Source: Xenopus tropicalis (Eukaryota > Chordata > Amphibia > Anura > Pipidae). Taken from it: a stretch of DNA of 64,000 bases. Every line of letters begins with the position of its first letter. Position 1 is the first letter of the stretch. A model generated the notes under the pieces. It saw only the letters and a program-made list of their open reading frames with translations. It was not told where the DNA came from and did not search any database. Of the stretch, positions 33,133 to 44,949 are shown in pieces. Where the stretch lies: contig NC_030677.2 of the NCBI RefSeq assembly GCF_000004195.4, forward strand, positions 64,442,222 through 64,506,221, read 5' to 3'. The translations under genes were made by a program, and so were the position numbers.

Positions 33133-35219
33133 TCAGGGATTACATGTCTGTACATTTCAAGTGCAAACAACCTAAAAAATTTAAAACTGCGGCATCAAAA
33201 ATCTTGTAGGTTTATGTAGAAGTCACTGGCAGTTGTCCTAGACAAAGTCAAGCCATATTTTAATTCTAAAATTTCAAGTTTTCTTTCAAGTTTGTAAACT
33301 CACAAATTCAAGGTACTTGAGTTTTTTATTCAAAAGAGTTTTTTTTAAATGTGTGTTTATTCCAATTAGAAAAGAAACTCTCCAGTTCACAAACTTGAAA
33401 ACTGTTAAATAAGCCCAATTGAAACATACATTTTGACAGGAAAAAAAACCCATAGGCGAATACTTTTTTTAAAAAAAAATCTTGTAATTGTTTAAATACT
33501 GCATATACGATAATTTTAACGGAGTTAGTCACTACACTATATCTGCCCTTCAATATTTGTTGATGTTCTTTACAGTTTACATCACTATAGCTCTGTGTTA
33601 CACCCATCTTCTGCTGATCTGAAAGGCTTGCAGCTGTACTTAGTTTCTGGATTTACTGCATCAATATTGTTTAATCAAATGAAAATAGCTAGACACATCC
33701 CAGAGCAGGATGCACCTATTTATTTGCTTATATGCATAAGGTTGATGCATATGGTTTTTTTTTGGGGGGGGGGGTGTCCCATTTTTTAAGTAGCAGCTAC
33801 AAGAACTAATTCTTATACAAACCTCAATTTTACATCCCCTGATATTAAGTTTTCCTGCATTTAACACTATTGTGGCCCCACTAATTTATAACACAAAACT
33901 CATCTTTTTAAGAATGATAAGCTCTATCCCCTGAATGATCTTAATATAATTTCTTTATATAAATATGCTGGGGCATGATTTCTCCATAACATGGTGGTAA
34001 TTGTTTAAATATGCTTCACATCAAAAAAACAAAAACAAGCAGAAAACTAAGAAAAGCAATCAAACCGAAAGAACCAGCATTGTATTCTATTTTTTTAAAA
34101 AAATTAATGTGGGCATAAGTGAATCTGGAGCCAGGAATATAGTGTTTGTACACCAAAATGGTTGAAGTCCTTCATGCATTAAAATGTTCATGCATGCTTG
34201 TCAACACGCAGCCATATTTATCTCATGAACTGGATTACCCTTCTATTTGGTCTTAAGATATGTTTAGTAAATTCATGTGGATTGTGTGTATAGCTTAATA
34301 GATTGACTGTGACTGAATACCAGATGGTTTTGGTCTTAGACTCATTTACTTATTTTAAATGGAAAGTTTTTCTTGGAAACAAGTGTTTCGAGACAACCGT
34401 GCAGAATGCCACATGGAGGGCTTCGCTAGATAGCTATGATAAGCAATAGTGCATGCTACACTGACCTGATACAGACACAGTGATGAAGTGGCTGAGGTTC
34501 TGAAGGCAGATACCATTAAAGCTATACAGCTCACAATAAAGCAATTTTAGCAGGCAAATGAGAACTCTTTGATAACTGAAATATAAACAGAGAAATTATG
34601 TGACATAGTTTCAAAGGAGGCATGAGAAAGTTATTTATGCTGGCTCCATAAATCAATATATGTAACTGAAACAAACTGTAGCTTTCTGCAACTTAATCTC
34701 ATCAATTTTGAGTTTCTATTTATCTATAAGTTAAGAACTGAAGTAGCCAATAAATGTGATTCTTGTTAGCTTTCTGAAACCATATCCTCTTTGTTTACCT
34801 TGAAATTATTACTGCACTTTTATAAAAATATAACTAGTGGGAATAGTGTTTGCAGACTATGATTGTTTGGTTCAATAGGTATGAAACAGATCTGTAGTGA
34901 TATGTAATGAGAGCTTGTAGTGCCTTCACAATGTGAAAAAACTGAAATAAATTGCCTGAATATTAGTTTATCTCACTGTCACCCTCTTTACAGTATGCCA
35001 GCTTTGACAAAATCAACAACATGGATTTTTATGTAGCTTTCATAAATAATTATAGAAAGTTTTTTTAATGTTGTAACATTTGCTTTAAGCTTTATTACAT
35101 GTGGTTACCAATAAGTGTATATTTAGCATTCTAGCACATAAACTGATTTGAAGTATTTTAATAGAGGGCAACAATATAAAAATGATGCAGAGCTTGGAAA
35201 AGACCTATTGTTTTATAAC
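33133..35219. other. No recognised feature
   Basis: This is about 2 kb of AT-rich DNA. A G11 run occurs near 33765. No termini or exon-like sequence were seen. Confidence 0.35.
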
Positions 35220-35420
35220 TTAAAGGAAAAAGAAAGCTACTGAAACAGCTGCCAATAGATTAGCCACAATAACTCTTTCTGTTTGTTTAAGATAGCAGCA
35301 GCCATTTTAGCTTGGTCTGGCTTCATTTCCATGCCTGTCTCTCTGTGCTCTTGGCTCAGATTACAGCAGAGAGGGGAGGGGGAAGAAGTGGAAATCTGGT
35401 CTAGAGAAATGCTAAGCATT
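35220..35420. mobile_element. T2-like MITE, left part
   Basis: It starts TTAAAGGAAAAAGAAAGC at a TTAA site and contains AGCAGCAGCCATTTTAGC and CTTGGCTCAGATTACAGCAG. The right terminus is missing; an ACAGGTATGGG copy follows. Confidence 0.5.
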
Positions 35421-35452
35421 ATGCACAATTCAAATTTGCAACATCATAACTA

Positions 35453-35748
35453 TACAGGTATGGGATCTATTACATGAAGACCCATTATCCAGAATACTGT
35501 GAAATATAGGAATACAATTTTCTATAGATACCTATTAAAGCAAACAATTCTCATTTTTTGGCTGTTTTCCTTTTTTCTCTGTAATAATAACACAGTAACT
35601 TGTACTTAAAGGTAACTAAGCTGTATGTATCCATATAAGTGACAAAACCCTCCTATTGTTTTTTTTTTTTGTAAAGTTTAAATGTTTTTTAGAAGCCTTA
35701 AGGAATTGTGCTCTAAATTACAGAAAGACCCCTTATTTGGAAATTGCT
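35453..35748 (+). mobile_element. ACAGGTATGGG-family MITE, degenerate
   Basis: It starts TACAGGTATGGGATC and contains GACCCATTATCCAGAATAC and TTACAGAAAGACCCCTTAT. The right terminal repeat is lost. Confidence 0.7.
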
Positions 35749-36415
35749 AAGTGTGAATATTTGTTTTCATTTTTTGCTTTCATTTCAAACTTGTATTACA
35801 GCTCCCCGTTAAAAGTGTACTAATTCTGAGAATAAACTACCCCTCAGTTATGGCACCAAAATTGGTTGGAGGCCTCATTCATAAAAGCTATTTGCTATAT
35901 GTGATGTATATTCAAACATAAGTCTAACAGCACTTTTCCTGATACATTTTCAGTATTATCTGTATGACGGTAACAGTCACACTACCCAGATCTAAGAATT
36001 AATTTGCAAAGAGCAAGGCAGAGTGCAAAGTACAAAAAGCAGACAATCTAGAATTTTTTTTTGCACTTTGCACCCTGTGGCAACCTTTATGAATACAGTG
36101 CTGCTTGTGGTGTAAGTGGGCCCTCCTGCTCCTAAACATTTGGCCTGCTTCATGGACATTCCCTATTTCTGAATGGGAACAAAGAGATAGATGCTAGCAT
36201 GTAAATAAAAGAGACTAGGAGAATAAAGAGATTGGGTGAGGAAAAGAGGAAAAATAGCCTATGGTCCAAGGATTTCTGGTGGACCCCTGGGGTCCCAGTC
36301 TGACATTGTGCAGATTGCTTCCAGACAGCTTCCGGCAGATGTGCTCTCTGTCTGAGAACAAATTGCACCACTTAGTGCTCTTGCACTTCTGGCCAAGTAA
36401 TAAAAAGTAACAGTA
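35749..36415. other. No recognised feature
   Basis: A TTGCACTTTGCACCCTG phrase here recurs near 280 bp and 13.0 kb, but I cannot define an element. Confidence 0.35.
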
Positions 36416-36608
36416 ACAGTGAAATTGAGAAATATTTTGTTGGCTGCTGGGGTCAGTGAACCTCCTTTGAAAGCTAGAAAGAGAGTTAGAAAGGAAGAGC
36501 AAATAATTACAAAAAAACAATAAAAAAAAGGCCGAATGAAAATTTGCTAAAAACTCACCATTCTATAAAATACAAAAAAATTATTGTAAAGGTGAACCAC
36601 CCCTTTAA
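36416..36608. mobile_element. T2/Kolobok-like MITE, right part
   Basis: The end AAAGGTGAACCACCCCTTTAA matches the terminus at position 200. The interior has GGCTGCTGGGGTCAGTGAAC and GAAAGCTAGAAAGAG, typical of the family. The left end was not identified. Confidence 0.65.
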
Positions 36609-37329
36609 AAAGTATGGAATATCAAGCATATAGTTTCTTACTATGGTAGAATGATGGGGAGAGCTAGGTTTGCTTTACTAGCCTCAGGAGATCTTCTAGT
36701 CTATTTAGGGAACATGACATATTTATGTTCTATAAATCTTTTACCAACTGTTTCAAGCCTTTTGCTGGACCTAACGTGCAGTACATTCTCTTATCCCTCT
36801 TGTTTTCTCTCAAATTTTGCAATATCCTGAAATGGCAGTTTAAATCTTCTTTCAAACATTAGAAAATTAGCAATAATATTGCATGTACGTCTATTTTTAT
36901 ATATTCTTTTACAACTTAATAGAATATTAGACAACAATTGAGTGAAAAATCTTCCCTGAGCTGCTAACAGCATTTCACCCATGCATATAATTACTCACGC
37001 CCTGGACTCCCTTACAATAAAATGTATAAATTGGCACTCCCTCACAAGGAAAAAGCACATTAAATAAACATTAAATAAACATAAGGTAAAATGCTTGACT
37101 GCATTGAAATGACCCAAACCACATTTGGTTTTTAGTGCTCCTTTTTCCATAGTCTTCTAAAATGTACTGTAGTATGATGATAGAATCACATTTTCCTGTG
37201 CCACCTTCCCTACATTCAGATCCAATATGCTTCTCAACCCTACTAATATTTGTGTTAATAGACTACTGGTAGGAAAAGAGATATTTATGTGTAGATAATG
37301 AAATGATAACAAAAATGTTAATCTTTGTT
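36609..37329. other. No recognised feature
   Basis: Nothing was recognised. Confidence 0.35.
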
Positions 37330-37503
37330 TAGTGATGAGTAAAATGTTTCCAGAAAAACCGCCCAAAACACCCATAGTCTCCAATGGACTGAAAAAATAC
37401 TTTCGTATTAGAAAAAATTTGCTTCGTAGCCATGAAAAAAATGCCCATTGGCTTTAATGCATTTCATTAACTTTTGCCAAAATGGGAAAGGTTCGCTCAT
37501 CAC
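37330..37503. mobile_element. hAT-like MITE, diverged short copy
   Basis: The left is TAGTGATGAGTAAAATG and the right is GGTTCGCTCATCAC, an inverted pair like the TAGTGATGAGCGAAT family. CATAGTCTCCAATGGAC and CCCATTGGCTTTAATGC are inside. No 8-bp duplication is evident. Confidence 0.55.
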
Positions 37504-38635
37504 AGTCTTCAATACACCATTGACTGTTTCAGATTAGTGACACTAAAGAAGTTAATGTTTTTCTGTTACAATGGGAAAGCTCCTTTTCTGCTGGACAGTC
37601 TAGCGGAGGAGTGCACTTTTTATAATATAAGGAGTGAAATCATAGCATTGAACATCAACTTATATGTAGAAAACAAAATATGTCTTCCTTTCAGAGAAGA
37701 AGAGAAAAACATTATCCCCTTTTGGCATACAGAATCTGTCAAATCAGTTGACAGAAGCATATCTGATGAATGTTTTCATAGCAAATTCTAGAGTCTAGAG
37801 ACAAAGAGCTACTATAAAACATATCACCTATATCTAAACATATAAGCTTTCTGATTAATGTACACAACAAAGCACAATAGATGATTCATGTTGAGAACAC
37901 AGTTGAGAAGTGGGGCTGTAAAGGGGTCCAACTGGTTAAAAAGAAAATGTGAAGGGGTTTAATATACCTATTTAAAGAACAAGAAATGTGAAGCAATAAC
38001 CTATGCATGGGTAGATGTTATTCTCATGAGAAGAATACTGGGCTGTTGGGCCATACATGATTTTCACATGGAAAAATTGTGCTTATAGGGTTATGGCTTA
38101 TGACTATTTAGTTTACCAAATAAAACGTCTGTAAAATTCTGTAAAACACGGCAGTGTGCCCATGTGGCAGAATACTAGTTTATATTTAGATCATTTTTGC
38201 GAATTACTGAAAGACCCAGTGGAAACTATTTTGTTTCATACAGAGACCAATAATCCCCTTCAGCATACTGTAAAGATAGATTTTCCATAGAAAACAGTTG
38301 AGCTCAGTTTAATCAAATAAATACAGCCAGACTCATTTAACTGATATCATTGCTTAGAGATAAAGCACTGGGACAGATACAGTGATTTTTTTGAATGATT
38401 GAATACAACAACTGTTATAATGAAGTCCATATGTTAAGTGGAAAATTATTTCCAACGCGTGTTTGAAAGGAATCCAATAGTTTACAGTGCGTGATGTGAA
38501 GTTGCTTTAACAAAGCATGGCGACTTCAGATCATTAGAAAATATTTGTATATGGAACAGTTTGAAAAATGTCTGTATGTTTTCTAGTTCTGAAGAACTGT
38601 TTCCCAGATAATTACTAATTTGTAATTAAAACTAT
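37504..38635. other. No recognised feature
   Basis: This is AT-rich DNA. The plus-strand open frame of about 105 codons at 37.47-37.79 kb has no family motif. Confidence 0.35.
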
Positions 38636-39400
38636 AAAGTAAGCTTTATCAGAAATGTTAACACAGCCATAAGCACTCACTGAAATGCTGCACTGACTTC
38701 TCTGTCAAAAGAATTCTTGTGTCTGTAATTCCTGTGCCAAAGACACACAGCTTTCTGCTCTACCCTCTCTGCTGCTCCCCCCCCCTTATGAATGTGGATC
38801 TGAGCCAATCAGCAGGAAGCTGACTCATAGGGGCAGATTTACTAAGCCATGCACAGCCCGAAGGCGTCCAAATGCGTTTTTTTCGTAATGATTGGTATTT
38901 TTGCGACTTTTTTGTCGCCGTCGCGACTTTTTCATATGTTCCGCCACTTTTTCGGCGCCTTCGTGAAAAAATCGGATTCGTTTTTCCGCCGTTTACAATC
39001 GTTGAATACGAAAAAATTGCGACGGCGACGAAATAGTCGTGCAAAATACGAAAAAAAGGCGTTGAGGCGACGAAAAAGTCACAACAGATACGAAAAAGTT
39101 GTGACGGCGCCGAAAAGACGGCAAAATTTTCATTTCCAATACGATTTATTGAATTATTGATGGATTAGTAAATCTCCCCCATAGTCTAACTAACTGAGCA
39201 TGTACGCTGGTCTTGCTTTTGGTGCAGGAATGAGGCATTATGGGAACTTTCTTTACACAGCTCAGTGTTTTTTCTTCCTGTTTGGCTTTTGATCATCTAA
39301 GCGGGAGAAATATGGGGAGACTTAAGGGCACTATTGAGACAACTGAAGATATGCCTGCAGCTTGAGATTAACTCTTTATTAGCCTTTCCTTCTCCTTTAA
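38636..39400. mobile_element. T2-like MITE, split by another element
   Basis: The left part (GTAAGCTTTATCAGAAATG, ACAGCCATAAGCACTCACTG) runs to 38829. The right part resumes at 39181 (TAGTCTAACTAACTGAGCAT) and ends CCTTCTCCTTTAA with the TTAA border. It matches the fragment at 11.65-11.88 kb. Removing the insert joins GACTCATAG to TCTAACTAAC. Confidence 0.65.
38830..39180. mobile_element. MITE, GGGCAGATTTACTAA family, inserted in T2
   Basis: The left is GGGCAGATTTACTAAGCC and the right is GGATTAGTAAATCTCCCCC. ATAG occurs directly on both sides (38826-38829 and 39181-39184). The inside is packed with near-palindromic TTTTTCGTCGCGACTTTTT-like and ACGAAAAAG words. The element is about 350 bp and younger than its T2 host. 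Confidence 0.75.
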
Positions 39401-39735
39401 TGCTCCTTGCCCAAACGATTCCAAATTTGCATCATTTTAAAACAAATGGGTTTACCCAAACCTTTTCTGGACGAGGTCAAATCTTTAGACAATCCCTAAT
39501 TACTTCATATGGAGTTTACTTTGCCATCTGAATGGTGGCTCAGCAGGTTTAAATATAAATGTGTGACCAAAAACACCCCCAAAACACTGTTTTTAAAAAT
39601 GAATGTGCTAGTGCAGAATAAATTGCTGGTAAAATATAGGGCCAGCATATACATGGTGATCAAAACCATTCTGTTTGGGTCTACAATAAATCTGGTCACT
39701 AACATTTACACTATAAATTCATTAGCTTTGGAGCG
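39401..39735. other. No recognised feature
   Basis: Nothing was recognised. Confidence 0.3.
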
Positions 39736-39743
39736 CTCCCACA

Positions 39744-40337
39744 TAGTGATGAGCGAATCTGTTCCGTTTCGCCGAAAAATTCGCGAATCTTTGAAAAGAT
39801 CCGCGAAGCGGCGAAAATGTCGTGCGACAAAAAAAATTGTCGCCCGCGGCTATTATTTTGTCGCGCGGCTATTATTTTGTCGCGCACGGCTCTTGTTTTG
39901 TCGCGCGGCTCTTGTTTCGTCGCACGGCTCTTGTTTCGTCGCGCGGCTCTTGTTTCGTCGCCCGCGGCTCTTGTTTCGTCGCGCGGCCCTTGTTTCGTCG
40001 CCCGCGGCTCTTGTTTCGTCGCGCGCTCTTGTTTCGTCGCCCGCGGCTCTTGTTTTGTCGCACGGCTCTTGTTTCGTCGCCCGCGGCTCTTGTTACATCG
40101 CGCGGCTCTTGTTTCGTCGCCCGCGGCTCTTCTTTCGTCGCGCGGCTCTTGTTTCGTCGCGCGGCTCTTCTTTCGTCGCCCGCGACTATTCTTTTTTGAC
40201 GCCGCGACAATTTTTGGACGTGCGGCGAATTTTTCCGCGGTAAAATTTTTCATCCGTTTCGCGAAACAATCCGCCAATGGCGAAACGCGGAAATTCGCCG
40301 CGAATCCATGCCTGGCGAAACTTTTCGCCCATCACTA
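39744..40337. mobile_element. hAT MITE, TAGTGATGAGCGAAT family, expanded (594 bp)
   Basis: The ends are TAGTGATGAGCGAATC and TTTCGCCCATCACTA. Exact 8-bp duplications CTCCCACA flank it (39736-39743 and 40338-40345). Orientation is opposite to the 25.5-kb copy: GCGAATCCATGCCTGGCGAA lies near the right end. The centre is a minisatellite (39845-40195). All three or four overlapping open frames here (up to about 244 codons, both strands) read through the minisatellite and are not genes. Confidence 0.92.
39845..40195. repeat. Minisatellite, 19/21-bp unit, about 18 copies
   Basis: The units are GCGCGGCTCTTGTTTCGTC (19 bp) and GCCCGCGGCTCTTGTTTCGTC (21 bp), partly alternating, with few substitutions. 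I count about 17-18. The sequence is very CpG-rich. A related 20-bp unit is present about once or twice at 25.6 kb and about four or five times at 54.9 kb in other members of the same hAT family. Confidence 0.9.
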
Positions 40338-40794
40338 CTCCCACAAGCTTTTTGCTGTTGGAGAACATTTACGTGAATTCAGGTTACTGCTTGTCTTTTG
40401 CCATATACCCTTTTAAAAAAAACATAGTTTAAGGAATCAGTGTCATTTCTTACTAAATCTTATGGAGGTTTTGCATTAATTCTTTTTTATCCACCACAAC
40501 AGCTGCCAGTTCTTCTTACACTTCCTCTGTTAATGCGAGTTAAGAGGTTTTACAAGACCTACAAAATATTTTGGAATTTACCATTAAGTACTTCTGTTCT
40601 TGTCAGAACACATTATCACACAGGGGGTGCCAGATCAAATCTGACCATGTAGATTGTATTGCAGCAACACTAGAAAGGCCATATCTGGGTATTTTTAGTG
40701 GCAGATAGTGTTTGTAGGGACCTCTAAGCAGCTTATAGTTAATACAGTGGAGGATCCCCGAAAGCCTCCTGGCTCACCAGGGAAAAGCTCATAA

Positions 40795-41037
40795 TAATCA
40801 TTACACAAATAATAGCAAATGTTTTTACAAAACTGCTGCGAAAACTCCCTGCAACAAAAATTTGCAGGGTGAGGAGAAACTTGAGGTTGCATCAAGAAAA
40901 GTTGTGGTCATTTAAAAAAAAGTTAAAATAATCATGCAGTAGCTGCATATTGTAAGTTTTTCACCATTTCATAAATTTTTCTGCAGTTTTGCAGATTTTG
41001 CATTAAAGCAAAACCAAAACAGATTTGCTTATCACTA
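40795..41037. mobile_element. hAT-like fragment, right end
   Basis: ACAAAACTGCTGCGAAAAC, TTGCATCAAGAAAAGTTGTG and the end CAGATTTGCTTATCACTA match the TAGTGATGAGCGAAT family. The left terminal repeat is missing. Confidence 0.55.
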
Positions 41038-41084
41038 TTCATAACACTAATTTTCCATACAGCTATCTCTAAGGGAATTTTTGC

Positions 41085-41160
41085 TGCAGTGTTGTGAAAA
41101 CATTTGCCAATGGCGAAACGCTATTGTGGCTTATGAAAAGTTTTGCGTCGACCCATTAGG
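41085..41160. mobile_element. hAT-like internal fragment
   Basis: AAAACATTTGCCAATGGCGA then AACGCTATTG is an interior word of the same family (compare 40262-40290). There are no termini. Confidence 0.35.
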
Positions 41161-42330
41161 ATTTAAACACCAGTCTGTGAAATGATCTGTATGTGCATTG
41201 CCCTGCTGAGTCAATGGAGGCTTTTAGGGATCCTCCACTGTTGTTTATCATAACAAAGGTATTCTCTTCACCTCTAGGCTTGTTAAGGCTAGGTGTCTGT
41301 TATTTTATTATCAATTTTATTATCAATGGCCTTTTCGAGCCAGCCTTCTTCTCCATCTTTGCTGGATCATTGACCCATTCTGTGTTCTAGCTCCCATGAT
41401 TCCAGAGTTCCTTGGTTCCAGAGTTCCCAAGCCCATTGATCCTTTTCCTGGCCTGAGTATACTGACTTGTAGTTGCTTGCCACCTGCTCTGATAGGTCCA
41501 TATCTGTTTCTCAGCTCGTTTCCTTCCCTGACCTTTGATTCTGTTATAATGGCTTGAATTCAGTCTGCTGTTACTGATTATTTTATTAAATAATATTCTT
41601 TCATTAAATCAATCATTGTGAACATCTCACTCTGGGTTATTCTGAGCACCTTAACATGCGTACAAGGGTTATCCAGCACATAGGTTCCTACCTGCTAGTT
41701 ACACACCTGTGTCTGACATTCTGCAGTCTGCTAGTGACTGACTGCCTGCAAGTGTGGCATATTGCTGCTTTTTTTAATTGCACTTTAATTAAAACCAATT
41801 ATTTTATTGTGTTTGAGTTTTTTATGTGTTTTTAAATAAATAAGGGCAGAGTGGTGATTTTTGAGTTTTAAAAAAAAAAAAAAAAAAAACCCTCAAAAAT
41901 TAAAAATCCTTTTCTCTGTGTGGTATAAGCCTAAAAGGTATATAGTAGTTTTAAGAAATAATATTAAAGTATTAAAGACATTGGGATTTTTTATTATCAG
42001 TGTATGCAGCTCTAGGGGCAAACACACATAACTGCATACATGAGATGCCTGTTTTCTTTCATCTAGTGCCAATATACTGTTGTACAAGGCTTTGTGCATG
42101 GTGGTCTATTTTTGTGTACCTGATTTTGTCCGTAAATTTTAATATACCATATAGACACCTGAGGGCTGTCCCCTAAAGCTGCCACTCCAGACAGGGGCCC
42201 CTGAGTGCCTATATGGTATATGCCCGGCATTATGTTGTGTGTTCGATTTCATGCAATTGTGCAGAATTTTCTTACCAGCTTAAAAATTGTCATATTTTTC
42301 CATTATTTTATTAACAGAAATGTTTAAATA
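41161..42330. other. No recognised element; A20 run and a small hairpin
   Basis: An A20 run lies at 41870-41889. An imperfect hairpin lies at 42143-42224 (ATACCATATAGACACC with its partner TGCCTATATGGTAT). Nothing coding was seen. Confidence 0.4.
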
Positions 42331-42340
42331 TTGTAAACTA

Positions 42341-42627
42341 TAGTGAAATTTGTCCTTTGGGTGCTGTTATGCTGAGATTCTGGGAAAAATGCTGCACTGG
42401 AGGAAATACATGGCAAATTGCTTTGAATTTTTGCTTATTGCTCATGTAAGTAAATGAGGCCCATCATGTTAAATCATTAAAACTAACATAAAACTACATA
42501 ACAGATTTTTCCTTCTACAAGGCCAACTGAAAAGCTTTAGCCCACTCTGTGATATTTGGAAACTAATAAAGACAATCATTTGTGTGCTCAGCTGTTATGT
42601 GGTATACCCAAAGGACAAATTCCACTA
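42341..42627. mobile_element. MITE with TA-flanked TAGTGAAATTTGTCC ends
   Basis: The left is TAGTGAAATTTGTCCTTTGG and the right is CCAAAGGACAAATTCCACTA, inverted repeats with one mismatch in about 23 bp. TA on each side is compatible with a Tc1/mariner-type site, though CTATAG is itself palindromic. It is 287 bp and non-coding. Confidence 0.6.
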
Positions 42628-42639
42628 TAGTGCATAATA

Positions 42640-44940
42640 TTATTCATCCCCATGATTAAAAATAGGGTAAATTATAGGTATATGCTGAGACATAGGATAT
42701 TGGATATCTCTAGTTTTTGATTAAACATTATAGATACTTGCAGAATGTAAACATTGGTAATATTCTCAGAAATAGCATTCATTTGTGAAAGTCCAGGACA
42801 TATCGAATTAGGATATTTAAATGAAATTAAGCATTACATAAAAACAAGTTTCTCTACTTTAGAGCCAAAAGCCTTACTAGTTACAAAGTTAAAACCCTTT
42901 GTTTACAAACAAGTATTACTTGCTGATTACAAATAAATATAAATGAAGGATGTTTTATGATGAGTGATACGCTAGGGTTGTGGATAGTTAGATTTGTAAT
43001 TAAAATACAAAAATAGAATAAAAAATAATAAGAAAACTACAAATATTTTTGAGTGCTGCTTAAGTCCAGTGCTTTTCTTAGCAAGTGCTAAGTGCTTAGC
43101 TGCATTGTATTGGCCCAGCAGCCCATAGGGGTTGCACTTTTTCATCCCATTTATCTTCCATTTTTTTTTAAACAGTCCGCCTCCCCTTACTACACCATCT
43201 TGCTTTAATGTGCCCAGCATCATACCTATGCCCTTTTGGTCCCACCCACAACTATTTTCTCCTTTTTATCTTTTCTTCTATAGGTTTTCTTATAGTTTGT
43301 CAGAATATTTAATTTATTTGTTGCATTATGGATATTTCTTTCTTTTTATCTGTTGTTATGAGTGTAGAATTCTTCATTGTAAAAATGTAATTGTCAAAGT
43401 ATGACATTTGTCCAAGTTGTTCAACAAAGAAACAGTAGAGGCAACCAATCACCTAGTGGTGTCCTTATATTTATTTGTGGGTAGCCTGGCTAGGAGTGGT
43501 ATGCCCGAGTGAGAGAGGGTGGTAGATGTTACATCTCCACAGTCTTATATTCCACAGATAAGTGGAAATATCTGGAAATATAACATGGTAACTGCTATTA
43601 TTTCAATCTTGAATCACTTTTGCAGACCTAGGCTACACATGCAATGTCAGCAAGCAAAAATGAATATTGTGTTAGTAGAGAAACACAATAAAAGAGAAAT
43701 CATTACTAGGAGGATGGCATGGCTTTATAAGAATAGTCTTTTTTTCTGTCCTAGTCCTACAAAGCAGACAGGCATAATTTAATATTCTAGTTGCATGTTA
43801 AAGGGACGTGAGAAAAAAAGCTTTTGCATGCCAGTTATAGTAAGAAAACATTTTGTTACCTAAACTGGCAAACTTATCAAACTCAAGGCATTAGCAGGGA
43901 CAGAAAATGCTTACATGTAAGTAACTGGACAAATGATCATAAAAATTTCCAGTGCTGATTTTGCCACCTGCCTTATTAGAATCACTTTCCACTCATCACC
44001 GCATTATTCTGTCTGCCTATGTTGCTTTGACAAATGTAATTGGAATGCAGACGGTGGTCATAGGGATTTCTTCCTTTGAGATATAAACTAAGAGTGTGAA
44101 ATCAATGGAGGAATTTCAACCATCTGCTGAAGAGCGGTTGGGGAGAATACCCCCTGGAGTGTTAAAGAGTATAATTTCGCTTACTAAACATGATGCTTTT
44201 TTTTTTTATAGAAATGTAATCAAAAAATGTAGTTGAGGCCATAAAGTAAAGCCTGTGCTTACCATCTTTATAAATATAAAGCTTTGATGCTTTTTTGTAA
44301 GAATCACTGTATCCAGGCAATCTTTCATTTTGCCTGTATTTCAATCTTTCAGCATTCCTTTTTACTCTTTACACTTTCCAGTAAGTGATATAAGTAATGG
44401 ACTGGTTCACTGCCAAAAACATTTCACTCTTTTCTGCCAATATGACCAGCTGCTACTGTAAGTATCAAAGGCACAAAGGCTTACTTGTGATGGACGTTTC
44501 AGAGAGAACAAGTAAAGAACATTCAGGAAACTCATTGCTTACAAATCATAATGTTCATTGTAATTAGAGAAAATTGTAATTCAAAAATGATCCCACAGAG
44601 GCTACACATATATTTATAATAACTACACATTTGCTCTTGTAAATAATATAACAGTAAAGAATAGATTTTGCTCAATTTCAGACACCAAAAGTAAATGGAA
44701 GATCACTCCGCATTTCACCATAGGCAAATTGTTCGCAAAATGTCAGTAACATTTTGGCCCAAAATATTTGTGGCCACGTCAAAACGGAACGCAAAAAAAG
44801 GAGTGGAAGTGTAAAAAAATATGAGATTGTTTGAGCTTTTAATGTCTATTAATGTAATTTTCCCTAAATATTTGTCCCCAATTTGAACAGCCCCTGTCTG
44901 AAAAATAATTTTTGTAAATCATCTTTATTATTTAAAATGT
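42640..44940. other. No recognised feature
   Basis: This is AT-rich DNA of about 2.3 kb. A short stretch near 44700-44820 (GCATTTCACCATAGGCAAAT) may be a decayed hAT-like interior. No gene was seen. Confidence 0.35.
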
Positions 44941-44949
44941 TTGTTTTAA

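Noticed and set aside
37474..37791. Plus-strand open frame of about 105 codons
   Set aside because: It starts at the end of a hAT-like element and has AT-rich random composition with no motif or splice context that I could recognise.
39845..40195. CRISPR-like array
   Set aside because: Units are contiguous 19-21 bp repeats with no spacers, so this is a minisatellite inside a hAT element.
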